Shown piece after piece: positions 36,949 to 49,997 of a DNA stretch of 64,000 bases. The stretch's first letter is position 1, and each line of letters begins with the position of its first letter. A program made the translations under genes and the position numbers. The notes under the pieces are model-generated. The model ran no database searches, was not told the origin of the DNA, and saw only the letters and a list, made by a program, of their open reading frames with translations. Origin of the DNA: Petrolisthes cinctipes (lineage: Eukaryota; Arthropoda; Malacostraca; Decapoda; Porcellanidae); NCBI GenBank assembly GCA_033782935.1, contig JAWQEG010000504.1:708501-772500 (forward strand). The letters run 5' to 3'.

Positions 36949-39700
36949 CTATATAAGATCATAAAGTTTTGTCTCCCTCAGAAAACTCATTAGTTTGTTT
37001 ATAACATTCTTATCAACTGCTAGTAAATTGTCTATGGTGAAAGCTATTTTTTTAATTTTGAAATATTGTTTAATTTTGTATCTTTGAGTTGTATATTTAT
37101 TACAAAAAAATAGCAGATGGGCTATTGACATTGTAGAATTACATGATGTGCATTGAGGGGGAAAATTTCTGTTCACATAAGCTTCTAGGTGAGTTACCCA
37201 TGTAGCATTTACCCGAAGACGAGCCAACACCACCTCGTCCCTGCGGCTACGCCATGATGACGTAGCCCAGGGTTCTATAACTTTTTTTTCTTTATTTCTG
37301 ATGCTTAATCCGGTTCACTGCCTTTGCCATAGGAGATGAATTCGAGACTGAATGAGGGAAACAAAACACCTGAGATCCATACAGACTATGCTAAGGTCCA
37401 GATCAATAGTTGACCCGGCTAGTATATCAGCCTGTTCATTGCCATAGATACCATAATGTGAAGGCACCCATATTAGCTTGATTGATTTATTGGCACTAAA
37501 CAGCTTACTAATGATATTACCCTGTATTTCATTGTTAGTAGTATTCAAGGATTTAATAGCTTTAAGTGAACTTAATGAATCAGTAAAGATAACTATCCTA
37601 TCGTGGGTCGTCGATAGGGCAAAATCCAAAGCTTTATTAATAGCAAAAAGTTCTGCAAGAAAAATCGATGTATGATTCGGCAGTCTGAGTCTTAACTGGC
37701 ATTCAGTCGACCACACACCTGCACCCACACATTCATCCGTCTTGGAGCCGTCGGTATACAGATGGATATATGAAAGATGTTTAACAATTACCTCACGAAA
37801 CCTCTGGTGTACCTCCACTTTCGGCACCCGGGATTTAACCCATGGCAACCAGGAGTAAACAATAGTGAAGAGGGGTGTTACCCAGGGTGCAATGTTTATT
37901 GAAACCAGGGAATCGATTGTTGATATTTCTACACCGACACACTCTACGAGGTCGTGGAGTCTTGCTCTGAGGGACCTCACGCCAGTGCCCTTCGGGGCCA
38001 TGCGACGCACAGGCTCGGCCCTTCCGGGGGCTTACCGCCATGGACCATCGGCTGCAAATGCCTCACCAAGGCATTACCAGGTGGTTGACTCGGCTCCCTG
38101 GGTACCTGAAGTTGGGGCCTGGTCGCCATTGGCCTCACGCCAGTGCTCCCTGGGTGCGCAGGGGTTCCCGGACAGATGACTCGGTCCCTCTGCCAGGGGC
38201 CTAGCGCCATGCCTTCCGGGTGCAGTTGCCGTAGCAAGGCATTCCCGGGAAGATGACTCGGCACCCTGGATTTCTTAGCACAGTATACTGGAAGTTATTG
38301 ATCTCTTCTCAAACGGAGGGGAGGCACTTGTGATTCCGCCTCTAGACGCTCGATTCGAGTGTAACATAGGGCTCCAAGACACACACGCAAACACACATTC
38401 TGCACAACATCCAAACCTTTCAACACAGACTCAGATGCTGAACCATACACTATTGACCTTTAATCTACTCTAGATCTAATCAGGGATTTATATAGCATTA
38501 GCAATGACTTCCTCTCTGCTCCCCACTGGGTACCAGAAATGCACTTCAGTAAATTGAGTGCTTTTAAGCATTTAATTTTTAACTGACTGACATGGACTCG
38601 CCATGTCAGTCGACTGTCAAAATGCAATCCAAGAAATTTAGTCAGCCGGACGTCTGGCTTCTTCCTATGAGTGAAAATAACCCCTACACTCTTTCTTATT
38701 GAAAACTTAAAACCCCACTGGAGGCCCCAATTGTGAATCAAATCCAGTGCCAATTGGATCCGAGTTGCCGAAAACTCTGCACTACAGCTGGAGTGCCATA
38801 TCGCACAGTCATCGGCGTACAGTGAGTATTTAAGATTTCGAGGAGGAGCTGGTAGAATGTCATTGATCATACATAGAAATAAGGTCGGAGACAGAACACT
38901 CCCTTGGGGGACCCCATTTGCCTGGTCAAATATGTCTGAGAAAGTGACTGTGTCCGAAAAAAGCTTGACAGAGAAAGTTCTGTCAGAAATGAGATTTTTA
39001 ACAAAAAAGGGCAGGTTACCACGTAATCCCATCGCATATAGTTTCCTGAGGAGGCCATTCCGCCACGTCATGTCGTAGGCTTTTTCAAAATCTAAAAATA
39101 CTGCAATCAAAAGATGTTTTTTGGCAAATGCCTCTTGAATTTGAACTTCCAGGTTTACTAGCTGATCGAGAGTCTGGTGACCTTTACGGAAGCCACGCTG
39201 CTCATCAACCAGCAAATTCCTGGAATTTAAAAAGTGAAATAGCCTACGATTAACAATTCGCTCCATGACCTTGCATAAGCAACTTGTGAGCGCAATAGGG
39301 CGATACGGCGTAGTCGATCTGGGGTCCCCCCCTCCTTTCGGTATGGGAATGACATGAACAAGATGCTTTATCATCTCATACCGAATCTCATCGGGTCCTG
39401 GGGATGTCCCACTACATGGCTCCTAGGGCTTGGACAAGCTCTTGCATAGTTAGATCACTGTTGTAATCTAATTCATCTCCTGTGGCAAAGTCAGTATGCT
39501 GCAGCTCTGATGCTTCCTTGATGGGCAGGAAAGCTGGATGGTATTTTTCAGACCATCAAGGACCTTTTTGATGATAAAGGGGTTAACAGTCTTGAGAGAC
39601 TGACCCTCGTCTACACATCTAATATTTACATAACGAGCATTCATTGGAGAAATTTCAATATATAAGTTGTCGTTGTCTGTCTGCCGTAGGGGTTCCATTA
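36949..39700 (-). pseudogene. RNase-H-bearing LINE, internally deleted
   Basis: Read on the minus strand. 39698-39500 resembles the start of an ORF1 RRM region (YVNIRCVDEGQSLKTVNPF). It then jumps to the reverse transcriptase, 39480-38460, with motifs GPDEIRYEMIKHL, YRPIALTSCLCKVMERI, FLDFEKAYD, GVPQGSVLSP and the catalytic YADD. RNase H follows at 38010-37315 (LYTDGSKTD, FAELFAINKAL-type, FTDSLSSLKAI, WVPSHYGIYGNEQADILAG), and a zinc-like C-terminus at 37233-36949 (CTSCNSTMSIAHLLFFC). The reverse transcriptase catalytic residues are present, but the copy is dead. ORF1 is mostly deleted, a frameshift lies near 39410, and a GC-rich insertion separates RT from RNase H. A close relative is at 49998-50640. 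Confidence 0.8.
37980..38280. repeat. GC-rich degenerate minisatellite inserted in a LINE
   Basis: About 300 bases of GC-rich sequence with three or four imperfect copies of a 75-100 base unit. Recurring words are GATGACTCGG, CAAGGCATT and TTCCCGG. It sits between RT and RNase H of the surrounding LINE, where the related copy at 41.5-42.1 kb has ordinary LINE coding sequence. Base composition differs sharply from the host element. Confidence 0.6.
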
Positions 39701-40768
<1,068 letters not shown>

Positions 40769-42518
40769 TCACAACTCCCTGAGTAGTCCGGTCTCTTTCA
40801 AGAAAGTCATCAATTTATCAGTCACACCAGGATCCCCATCACCCAAGATAGAGTTCAGATTCATGGGGACTTGATTTACCCTGCAATAGACAGCCAGAGG
40901 CTGACGCTCTCCAACATACCTACTACAGTGCAAAATGATGTGACTGATTGATAGCACCACACCACAGGTGTTACATTGTGGTGGGAAACTATGCTTGATG
41001 TAAGGCAACATATGAGTTAAAAGTGTGCTATTCATTGTTAATCTTGCAAGTGCAACTTCCTCACGGCGATGTTGGCGATATGCTGAGGGCCAGTCTTCTA
41101 TGGTGGTCTTAACAGTGGGTATAGCCAGGTCGGTCCACTGACTTTGCCACAGAAGATTAATTGATTTCTTACCGAAAGAGAAACACGACTGTAGCTTCCG
41201 AGGGACTTCCCACATCTCCTCAAGTTCTACCGCCGACTTTGCCAGTAAGTCAGCCTGTTCATTACCGAAGATTCAACAATGACCAGGCACCCAGATCAGA
41301 GAGAAGGACTAAGCAGATACATGTAATTTATTGATAATATTGCCCAGGATTTCACTTTTAGTCGTTTTGCAAGATTTAATTGCCTGAAGGGCTGACTGTG
41401 AATCCGAAAAAATGACAAAACTGTCGTAATTTGAATTTTTAGCAAAATCTATAGCTATGGCTATGGCAAAAAGTTCTGCAGTAAACACAGATGCATATAC
41501 GGGCAACCGTCATCTAAGACGACACTCCACTGACCATACACTTGCACCCACACATTCATCCGTCTTAGAGCCATCAGGGTACAAGAGGAATGACGCTAGG
41601 TTTCTAATGAGGATCTTCCGGAACAATTGTCTGACCTCCACTTCCGGCGACTGGGACTTGGCGGTGGGGAGCCAGTCAGTAATAACAGTGGTGGGACTAG
41701 ACTCCCAGGACGCTGGGATGAGTCGATCCCTATTAGACAGGTCATACCCTAGCGCTTGACAGAGGAAGTGAAGCCGCACAGCCACCGACTTGAGGGCCCC
41801 ATGCAGCAGATGATCCCACTGCAGGAGGATCCCACAAGCTGGGATGGCCAGCGATCGTTTTCGGTAGGTGGTAATACCGTATGATAACAATATTTGGTCA
41901 CGAATACGGAGGGGAGGTATCTTAGCCTCTACTTCCATCCGCTCCACACGAGTACATCGAAGAGCTCCAAGACATAATCTTAAACATACATTCTGAAATA
42001 CATCCAATCTCTTGAGTGTCGCGTCAGACGCCGACCCATACACCTGTGCACCATGGTCAATCTTTGAACGAATGAGGGACTTATACACTATCTATAAAGA
42101 TGTTCTGTCAGCTCCCCATGATTTACCGAATAAATATATAAGGACATTTAATTTCTTTCTACAACAAACAAGCAATTAATTAATATGACTTTTCCAATTA
42201 AGCCTACTGTCAAAATGTAGGCCTAGGAATCTTACAGAATTTTGAAAAGGTATCAGCTGATTATCTAAAGTAATATGCAAATCAGGTACTCTACGTTTAC
42301 ATGTGAAAACAATACCGACACACTTTGGAACAGAAAACTTAAAACCCCACTGCGAGTCCCACTGATGGACAGAGTCAAGTGCTAATTGAATCTGCCTCGC
42401 TGAAAATTGAACATTAGGGGATGAGTGCCACAATGCACAATCATCGGCATACAGTGAGTATTTAAGATTTCGGGAAACAGAAGCTGATGACAGAATATCG
42501 TTAATAGCAATACTGATT
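40769..42518 (-). pseudogene. Second RNase-H-bearing LINE, fragmented
   Basis: On the minus strand, 42500-42176 carries the reverse transcriptase block LKYSLYADDCALWHSS and FSARQIQLALDSVHQW. 42088-41510 carries the linker from MYKSLIRSK to the start of RNase H (LYPDGSKTD). 41506-41309 carries FTAELFAIAIAIDF and FSDSQSALQAIKS. 41215-40769 carries the zinc-like tail CNTCGVVLSISHIILHC and the terminus KLMTFLKETGLL. Frameshifts and stops split it into at least four frames. It is related to, but distinct from, the LINE at 36949-39700. Its 5' side is cut at 42519 by the poly(A) end of another LINE. Confidence 0.75.
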
Positions 42519-43096
42519 TTTTTTTTTTTTTTTTTTATGCAACTAAGCATCTGGCGGCGCAACAGCCAAGGTCATATACCGCCCGTCGACATAAAATCTT
42601 CTAAAAACCATAAATATCATAAAATCATATTTTGTGGAGAAGGCCAGCCTCCTCCACATATTAGAGGGTGTTCCCTCCCAAACTACAAGCCTCCTCCTCG
42701 AGCACCTGGGAGAGACTGTAAGAACCGTCACCCTCCTGGTACTCAGAGAGGTGCCTACGACGAAGGTCACCAAGGCTGGGACACTCAACAATAAGATGCC
42801 GCACTGTCAAAGGGACCAGACAATCATCACAGTAGGGAGGTTGAGCCCTCTCCATTAAAAAGCCATGAGTCAATAATGTGTGGCCAATGCGGAGACGTAC
42901 AAGAGCCATCTCCCACTGGCGGGGCAGGCCACTGTAGCTCCACAAACCAAAGTGCTGGCGGATGTCGCGGAGCTTGTTAGCCCCGACGGCGTCCCATCTG
43001 TCCTGCCAGCAGGAACGAAAGGTAGCATCTATGTAGGGTCGAAGGTCCACTGCAGGAACAGGATGACGCCTGGCAGGAGGCCGGGAATTGGAGACC
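42519..43096 (-). mobile_element. 5'-truncated LINE with poly(A) tail inside another LINE
   Basis: A run of about 18 T at 42519-42536 is the poly(A) tail read on the other strand. Immediately after it come the 3' end (CTGGCGGCGCAACAGCC) and the C-terminal coding part, 43050-42661. The motifs there are FRSCWQDRWDAVGANKLRDI and YCDDCLVPLTVRHLIVEC. The family is that of the copy at 35401-36395, with the same strand and similar extent. Position inside the other LINE's reverse transcriptase shows it arrived later. Confidence 0.7.
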
Positions 43097-43699
43097 CCGA
43101 AGCATAAGGAAAAGAACTTTATTTGTCTGAATAAAACTAAATTATATTATTCATTCTGTAAGTGAATTATCTAAGTGTGTGTGTGTGTGTTGAAAGGAAG
43201 GCCTGATGATAGAATTGTTAGCTACCAAGAATGGTGTTTACGTTATTTTGTGCTCTACCAAAAGGCACTGTTGGTTTTAAATCTCTTTCCGCATATCTTG
43301 TCATAGAGTTAATTTCATCGATGGTTTCCAGAGTGATATAAATCAGGTGGATTAATTTCCCTTCTTGCTCTTCTACTTGACCTTGAGAGAGAGAGAGAGT
43401 TGTGTTTTTTACTTGTCTTTCCTTTTGACTGGAACTTTACGACTGTATTACAAAGGTAAATAAAGCTAGACTGACATGAGATCGTCTTGGTCATTCACCG
43501 TGTGTACTACGATACTGTTTTAGAAGAACCATAATTTACACAGGGAAAATTATTTATGGCTAATCACTAACTGACAACTAGAGGATGAAGGTGGGGGAAG
43601 TTGGGAGGGGTGAAGGCGTGGTAGACTCTCTCCCCCAGCTCCGATCCCCCTCTTCCCTCTGTCCAGGGTAGGAGGTGGAAGGAAGGACCAAACCCTGAC
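43097..43699. other. Intergenic, (GT)n and (GA)n tracts
   Basis: Nothing coding recognised. Short GT run at 43162-43180 and GA run at 43383-43400. Confidence 0.45.
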
Positions 43700-45413
43700 C
43701 AAAAATTAGTGCTCGTGAGTGTACATCGCTCAGTCTGCTACCGAATCTGTCCCAGATTATAACTTTATTGTGGGAACAAATTTTACAATACTTGGTATAT
43801 CCAAGGAGGAAAGGGACAGAGGAGCTAGGAAATCAACAATGAATACTTAAATATTAATACAAAATAGACATCAAAGACATAGGCACACCGTATGCTTAAA
43901 ATTAGCATTACCGGTAATACATGAATATAAATACACTGGTACATAAAGAAATCGTCTTATAATTGATGTGTTTAGCTAGGTGCATGGAAGTGTGTGTATA
44001 TAAGCTAACCTATGCTAAAGATTCACACATTAATGAGGGGGCGAGCCGTGTTGCTATGTTGTGGCTGTGAAATAACAGTCATTTTCTTTCAAGACGAGAT
44101 AATTTAGTATAACGTCGATAGACTTTTCTTATACAATATACAAATAGTACAGTACATGCCAGAAAGATAAGACATGGGATAATAAACATTGGTACCAAGA
44201 TTTATTTTGATCAATAAATGGAGCAATCAAATGATATAATAAGGATGTTTCAATCCTAGTCTCATTGAGTAACTTAATAGTTTCACTTTTTTCTGAAACA
44301 ACTGATAATTAGGAGATGTGAAATAAGTCGACATTAAATGAAATATGTTGAAAGGTGGAAGAGAGTGTGTCATGCTTTCAAGCAAATTATGTTTACTAGG
44401 CAAGGTAACGATTCCCATGGATCGTATTTCCTATGAGTCTACTTCTTTATAGTAGCCTTGAACCATACCATGTGTAGGGTGATTAGGGCAAATCAGTGTT
44501 AATTGTGTATCAGCAGGTAAGTATAGATAGTGGAAATTAAAAAATGATGACGAAAGAGAATTTGATTAGTAATAGATATGAATGTACATGCATATAGTGC
44601 TTGATTAGTATTACTTTGATTCCAAGCGAGTGGAGACGTTGCATCATTTGGAGACAAATGCAAATAAATATGCAGGACAAACATATAAATGAAGCTATGC
44701 AACATGGCACTTGAGGAGTTGTGTGTCACTGATTATATCATCACTAAGTATAATATTTATTGGCTGAAATTCGAACATTAATGGATTACTTTTTCCAATT
44801 TCATTGAGAATTGTTGAAGTGCGTAGCCTGTGAATAACATTTTACCTTTTATGGGAATAATAATAAGTATATGATCTTGTGTTAAAATACTACACATGAC
44901 TGTATAATAATATTTCAAGTAGATGTATGAAAGATAGGAAGTAAGATGGTATTTCATCACTGATTTTACCATTGCATCTCGTAGTTATTGGGGTGGCAAT
45001 AATTGTGAGTTGATCTTACCTTACATTCACTAAATATACTTATAATTAATAGCTGACACGCCTCTCTAAGTTCCTGTACCTGCATTTCAGTTTCCAGCCA
45101 ACTCACAGAAATAAATAGAAGCCTAAAAATGTGATGTGATTATTTCATATATGTATTTTTTTTTTTTTTTTTTTTTCGTCATGTAAAGCTTTATAAATTG
45201 TATTTAATTTCTGTGCAATGATTTGCGCACTATAATATACCTGTTTCACTACTTTGCCTTGATTTGCAACGGCTTGTCCCACCACATTTTATTTATGGGA
45301 TAATGCTTGTATACCACTATCTAAGCAGTACCAAATAGTGCTCATGAAATTTCACTTAAATTATCTAAACCACGCTCTGGGCTGTGATGATGGCTCTGTG
45401 ATGATGGCTCTGA
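43700..45413. repeat. Third, diverged copy of the large LTR-like repeat
   Basis: From about 43.7 kb to 45413 this sequence is a diverged copy of 57.05-58.73 kb and 61.84-63.46 kb. Shared landmarks are GACATAGGCACACC, TTAGCTAGGTGCATG, GTATCAGCAGGTAAGTATAGATAGTGG and GCTCTGGGCTGTGATGATGGCTCT. The left end is degraded and the first 0.6 kb of the other copies is not found. The right end coincides exactly with the start of integrase coding sequence at 45414. The small open frames in it are not conserved between copies. Confidence 0.65.
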
Positions 45414-46130
45414 GCAGAAGAGGATGCACACAAGCTCGTAACAAATTTACTTTGCCAGTACACTACACCTAAGGTGATACTAACAGACAATGGTAAAAAA
45501 TTTTCTAATAGTTTGTTACATAACATATGTGATGAATATCATATAAAACAGACTTTTATAACAGCATATCATCCAGCTAGCAATGGTCTTACAGAAAGAG
45601 CAAATCGTAGGATACTGGAAGTCTTGCGACATGTACCTAATCCTATGCAAGGATCATGGGAAGACTGGATATCATTTACAGCCGCCTCTATCAATGGTTC
45701 CATAAATTCATCCGTGGGTAAGTCCCCACATTATATCATATATGGAACAGAAAAGCGACTTCCATATGACATAATTACTGGTAATTCTTTTCCAACATAT
45801 AATATGGATGATTACTCAATTAGACAACTACAGGTGTTTAATAACATCCATAAGGAAATCCGGAAACATTTACAGGGTAGTAGGCATGAAATGATGATTA
45901 AACAACATGCTCAAGCTGTAAAAATAGATGTTGCTGTTGGGGAAAATGACGTAGTAAAAGCCCCAGATAGAGTATCAAAACTAACTTCAAAGTTTGTAGG
46001 TCTATATGAAATAATAGATATAGCCCATGGAAATAAAATAAAGGTCAAAGATATAAATACAGGGAAGGTAGAAATAGTGCATGTCGATAGGTGTAAAAAT
46101 ATTAAATTAAATGACACACCTAGCACATAA
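45414..46130 (+). pseudogene. Retroelement integrase, C-terminal two thirds
   Basis: The open frame includes KVILTDNG and HPASNGLTERANR, with exactly 35 residues between the catalytic Asp and Glu (the D-35-E spacing of the rve integrase core). A C-terminal chromatin/DNA-binding module ends around KIKVKDINTGKVEIVHVDRCK, similar to the GPY/F module of Gypsy-type integrases. The His-Cys zinc domain, the first catalytic Asp and all reverse transcriptase are missing. Sequence upstream of 45414 belongs to a different repeat, so this is a 5'-truncated pol remnant. It is followed at 46242 by an envelope remnant, the gene order of an errantivirus-like (Metaviridae) element. Confidence 0.85.
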
Positions 46131-46241
46131 ACAGAACAACCACAAGAAATAATACACTCCACTCCCACATCTAGTACCACAAATATATACAGACAAAAAC
46201 TTAGGTCTGCAAACAAAACTAAATAATTACATTTATTTCAG

Positions 46242-47965
46242 ATGGGGAACAAGACACTATCACTGCTTTTGCTGAGCTTAGCGCTTGTTACACTGGCTCA
46301 ACAAAACACAGTTCCGGCCGAAGCACTAAAGCCAGGTGCCTTGGTTGAACATAGAGGAAAAGTCTTGATAGTGTAAGATTTGGTTACAGTACAACTGGAA
46401 ATTCACGGATTACTAGATATGCCAGAAATAATTGACAACCTTGGACAGCATGTAACAGAATTACACCGACATATAGAAACTGTCACCACACAAGTAAATC
46501 ATTTTTATAACAACGAGGAAATGATCACTAGATCTGACGTTACTACTAACCCACTTCTAAAATACTTCTACAATAATACTAGACCTATTAAAACGAATCT
46601 ACAATTACAGACACACAGAGTAAATAGGTTAGTAAAAATAATTAACAATATGAAGCTTTCATTTCCAGAGGAACCACATGAAGTGCGGCAATCTGCCCAT
46701 GCCCGTCGACAGAGTCTTGGTCTTTTTAATTTCATGGGACTTTTGAGTAAACAACTGTTTGACACAGCCATGGCAGATGATGTAACTGCCTTAGGTAAAA
46801 AACTAGCTGAAGTAACAAAAGCCCTGGGGAAAGAGAATAGGATAGTCATCCAAACCTATGAGGCACTTCAAAACCTAAAACAGAAAACCCATGAAATAAT
46901 TGAAACAACTAACCAATTATCTATGGTGGTAAACACATTAGTTGGAATAATACCAGAAATTGAACAGGTCCAATTAATTAGTGAGTATATTGCAGCCATA
47001 GAGATAGCTGTACAGGAACTTACTGAGTCAGCAGTGGAAATAGCCATAAATTCCTATAAGCTAACTCTCATATTTACTATTTCAGACGTGGAATATTATT
47101 ATCCAATCATAGGATCAATCCTTACTGAATCGAATATATTAATATTCCTTTTAAATCTCAGACATCATATAATATTTGGGAATTACGTCCTTTCCCAATT
47201 AAAGTAAATAATACACTGTTGGTTGTTGATAAATCACTTCAATACATCGTTGCATCAGAGGATTACACTGCAATTGACACCTTAGACAAAACTTCACTGG
47301 ATGACTGTCTCACATCATACTTACATTTATATGTATGTCCTGCTTATATGTTTACCTTCAGCTTAGCAGAAAAAGCAAAATGTGAACTTTCATTCATTGT
47401 CCCTGAGTCCACTCTCCCAACTTCTTACTGTACTTTCACAACTGTCAGTAATGCTACTTTCTACCATGAACACTTCGGAACTAACCATTATTATTACTTT
47501 CAAAAGAGAACCAGTGTGACATTAATATGCAATGGTAAAGTCCAACATGTGTGGATGGATGGTTACTATATGGCCCCGGACCATTGTGAGATAAGGAATG
47601 AAAATTTCCTTAACTTACCAACACATCACCATAAAGTATTTGTGTCAACGCTTTCTACGGAGTTAGAGTCTCTTAACCTTGTAGTAAATATCTCTTTAGA
47701 TAAAATAACTGTTGTTTCAGACAAAGTAAAGTTTCTTAAATACTTAAATGACTCAAAGTTTACCTCCACACTAGATGATTTGTTACCTATGCATCTATCA
47801 AAAGAAGTTGTATTTCCTCTCCATATCAATCCTGTACTCACTTTAATTGTTTGTACAATTGTCTTCAGCTGGTGTATACGGAAGGTGTATGCTAGGTACC
47901 GACAATTATCTGCTCGTGAACGACAGAGACAAGTGACCGAAGGTAATGAGGATACAAATGTATAG
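46242..47965 (+). pseudogene. Errantivirus-like envelope gene remnant (F-protein type)
   Basis: An ATG at 46242 opens a signal peptide with an unbroken Leu-rich core. The same frame stops at 46374-46376 (TAA) and resumes to 47207. That part contains a basic stretch followed by GLFNFMGLLSKQLF, the cleavage site plus fusion peptide layout of insect errantivirus and baculovirus F-like envelopes. Long heptad-like helices follow. The rest, 47219-47965, is in another frame, with several Cys, an N-glycosylation sequon and a terminal hydrophobic segment (LTLIVCTIVFSWCI) before a basic tail. At least one nonsense codon and one frameshift (about 47100-47210) disable it. The bases before the ATG, TTTATTTCAG, form a good 3' splice site, consistent with spliced env mRNA in this group. 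Confidence 0.75.
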
Positions 47966-48137
47966 GTTAATTACACATTCTTACACATTTAGACAGAATG
48001 TATTTAATAAATATATATTGTACATGTTATAATCCATATTTTCTGTAGAAATAATAATATAAAACTATCTATAGACTGCATGTATTACCAATAATATATA
48101 TATTTATGTATGTAATATTCCTTCGAGGGCGAAGGAT

Positions 48138-48606
48138 GGTTGTGGCCGAGCATTGTACCGGTTAAAACTACATATATCTACATAAAATACCTAGTGAATC
48201 ATACACCATGCACCTCACATGATCGCTTAAACTAATTGTTGCCCCAAGCATGGGAACCAAGCTGTCTCAGCAGTTAGTGATGTCACAAGTCACACAGAGT
48301 GCTCCTTATGTACTACCTCCTATACGGCAGTATGCTAGAGATAACCAATCGCTACACAAGGTGTCTCATAGCCATCTCTCTCTTTTTAAACTTAGCTCTA
48401 AGTCTAACTAACCCTTTTGTGAATCTATACTACCACTTGGGTTATTAATAAAATCTTGTTAAACACAGAACAAGGCTTACTAACTCTCCATACCATAATA
48501 ATCACATAACTTATTCTAAAAATATACTCCGAAGAGACAACAGCCAACCACGCAGCCACGACATCAACAAGACAGACTTGTGTAAGTGACCCCGCTCGCA
48601 CTAGCA
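48138..48606 (+). mobile_element. Candidate 3' LTR of the envelope-bearing element
   Basis: A purine-rich stretch (GAGGGCGAAGGATGG, ending near 48136) precedes TGTGGCCGAG. The segment contains an AATAAA-type signal at about 48448 and ends CTAGCA. TG...CA ends, a preceding polypurine tract and an internal polyadenylation signal fit an LTR of about 470 bases. No matching 5' LTR is present, so this is inference from position and signals. It abuts the Thr-rich tract of the inverted gene copy at 48608. Confidence 0.5.
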
Positions 48607-49997
48607 CATGGTTGTAGATGTAGTGGGTGTGGTTGTAGATGCAGTGGGTGTAGATGTAGTGGTTGTAGATATAGTGGTTGTAGATATAGCAAGTGTAGTT
48701 GTAGAAAAAGTGTTTGTAGATGTAGTGGTTGTATATGTAGTAGTGGGTGTGGTTGTAGATGTTGTGGTAGGAGATGTAGTGGTTGTGGTTGTAGATGTAG
48801 TGGTTGTGGTTGCAGATGTAGTGATTGTAGATGCAGTGGTTGTAGATGTAGTGGTTGTGGTTGTAGATGTAGTGGTTTTGTTACTGATCCAGTCTATGTA
48901 GTAGGCAATTCTTGTTTATACAACATCATAATTGACCAGATTAGGTGGGCATTCTCTTTCAGCGTAGCTGGCGATGCTGACCTGTACCCACTGTAAATCA
49001 ATTAACTGCACCACCACAGGGCCTCCCATATCACCCTGTGTGGAAATAGTGAAAGTGTTACCATGTATGTAATTGATTCATTGCTACCATCTTCACGACC
49101 CCCATTAATGTTCATCCAAAACACAGGCACACGCAAGATTTAATGGTATATAACATGGTCTTTGGCAGATATTGCAAAGCATAAACATTGCCATTAAATT
49201 AACTGCTGATAATAATATTGAACATATATACCTCACACCGAAACGTCGAAGTTATGCCACATATAAACTGGGCTTCATCTATTGGCATTATCATCTGGCT
49301 GAAGCATCCTTGTGTACCTATATACTTCTTTGAACCTTGGATGGTGGAGTTTGGCTGGACTTGTTATGAGAAGTTGTATATTAATTGTTAAGGAGATACT
49401 CCTTTTGGTGAATTGAAGGACTACTGACTCCTCCAACCTGTGCCACAAAATGGGTCCCCTGTCACTAACATTGAGGTCTTCTCTTTCTTAGGATAATTTG
49501 GAGGAGTCATCAGTCCTTTAATTTACCATCAAGTCTCCCTTTAAGTTGGGTAGGGTTAGGTTAGAATAGATTGGGATAACATCCTGTTCTTTGGGTTACT
49601 GTGTATTAGAGTGGAATGGGTTAGGTCCAAATAAACCGTGTTGGGTTATGTTTGGATAGGATAGGTTGGTTGTGCTGCTTATTAACACTCAATACAATAT
49701 CTGTTTTTTACATAGTGCTAACTTTGTGTTACAATTGGTTAGATTTGGTATATATATGTAATGTGTGTGATTGATTATATGTACGAACGTTGTGTATGTA
49801 TGAATGTAACTTGTAGTGTGCATGACAATATGCATCACTATCCCTTTAAATTTTCACAGGTAGCCTCATTCTCTGTCAGGTATAATAAAGCTCCTTGACC
49901 TATGACCTGACAACATGAGCGCTCCCTGCCTAGGCCTACTATCATTTTCTTGCTTTGCATGCTTGCACCGGTGCACCAGTGCAATGCATTTAATACT

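Noticed and set aside
48586..48996. Cys/Gly-rich frame resembling a metallothionein or keratin-associated protein (also 14870-15112, 18947-19189, 23105-23347, 52197-52439)
   Set aside because: Shifted antisense reading of the same Thr repeat; the Cys spacing follows the DNA repeat and ends where the repeat ends.
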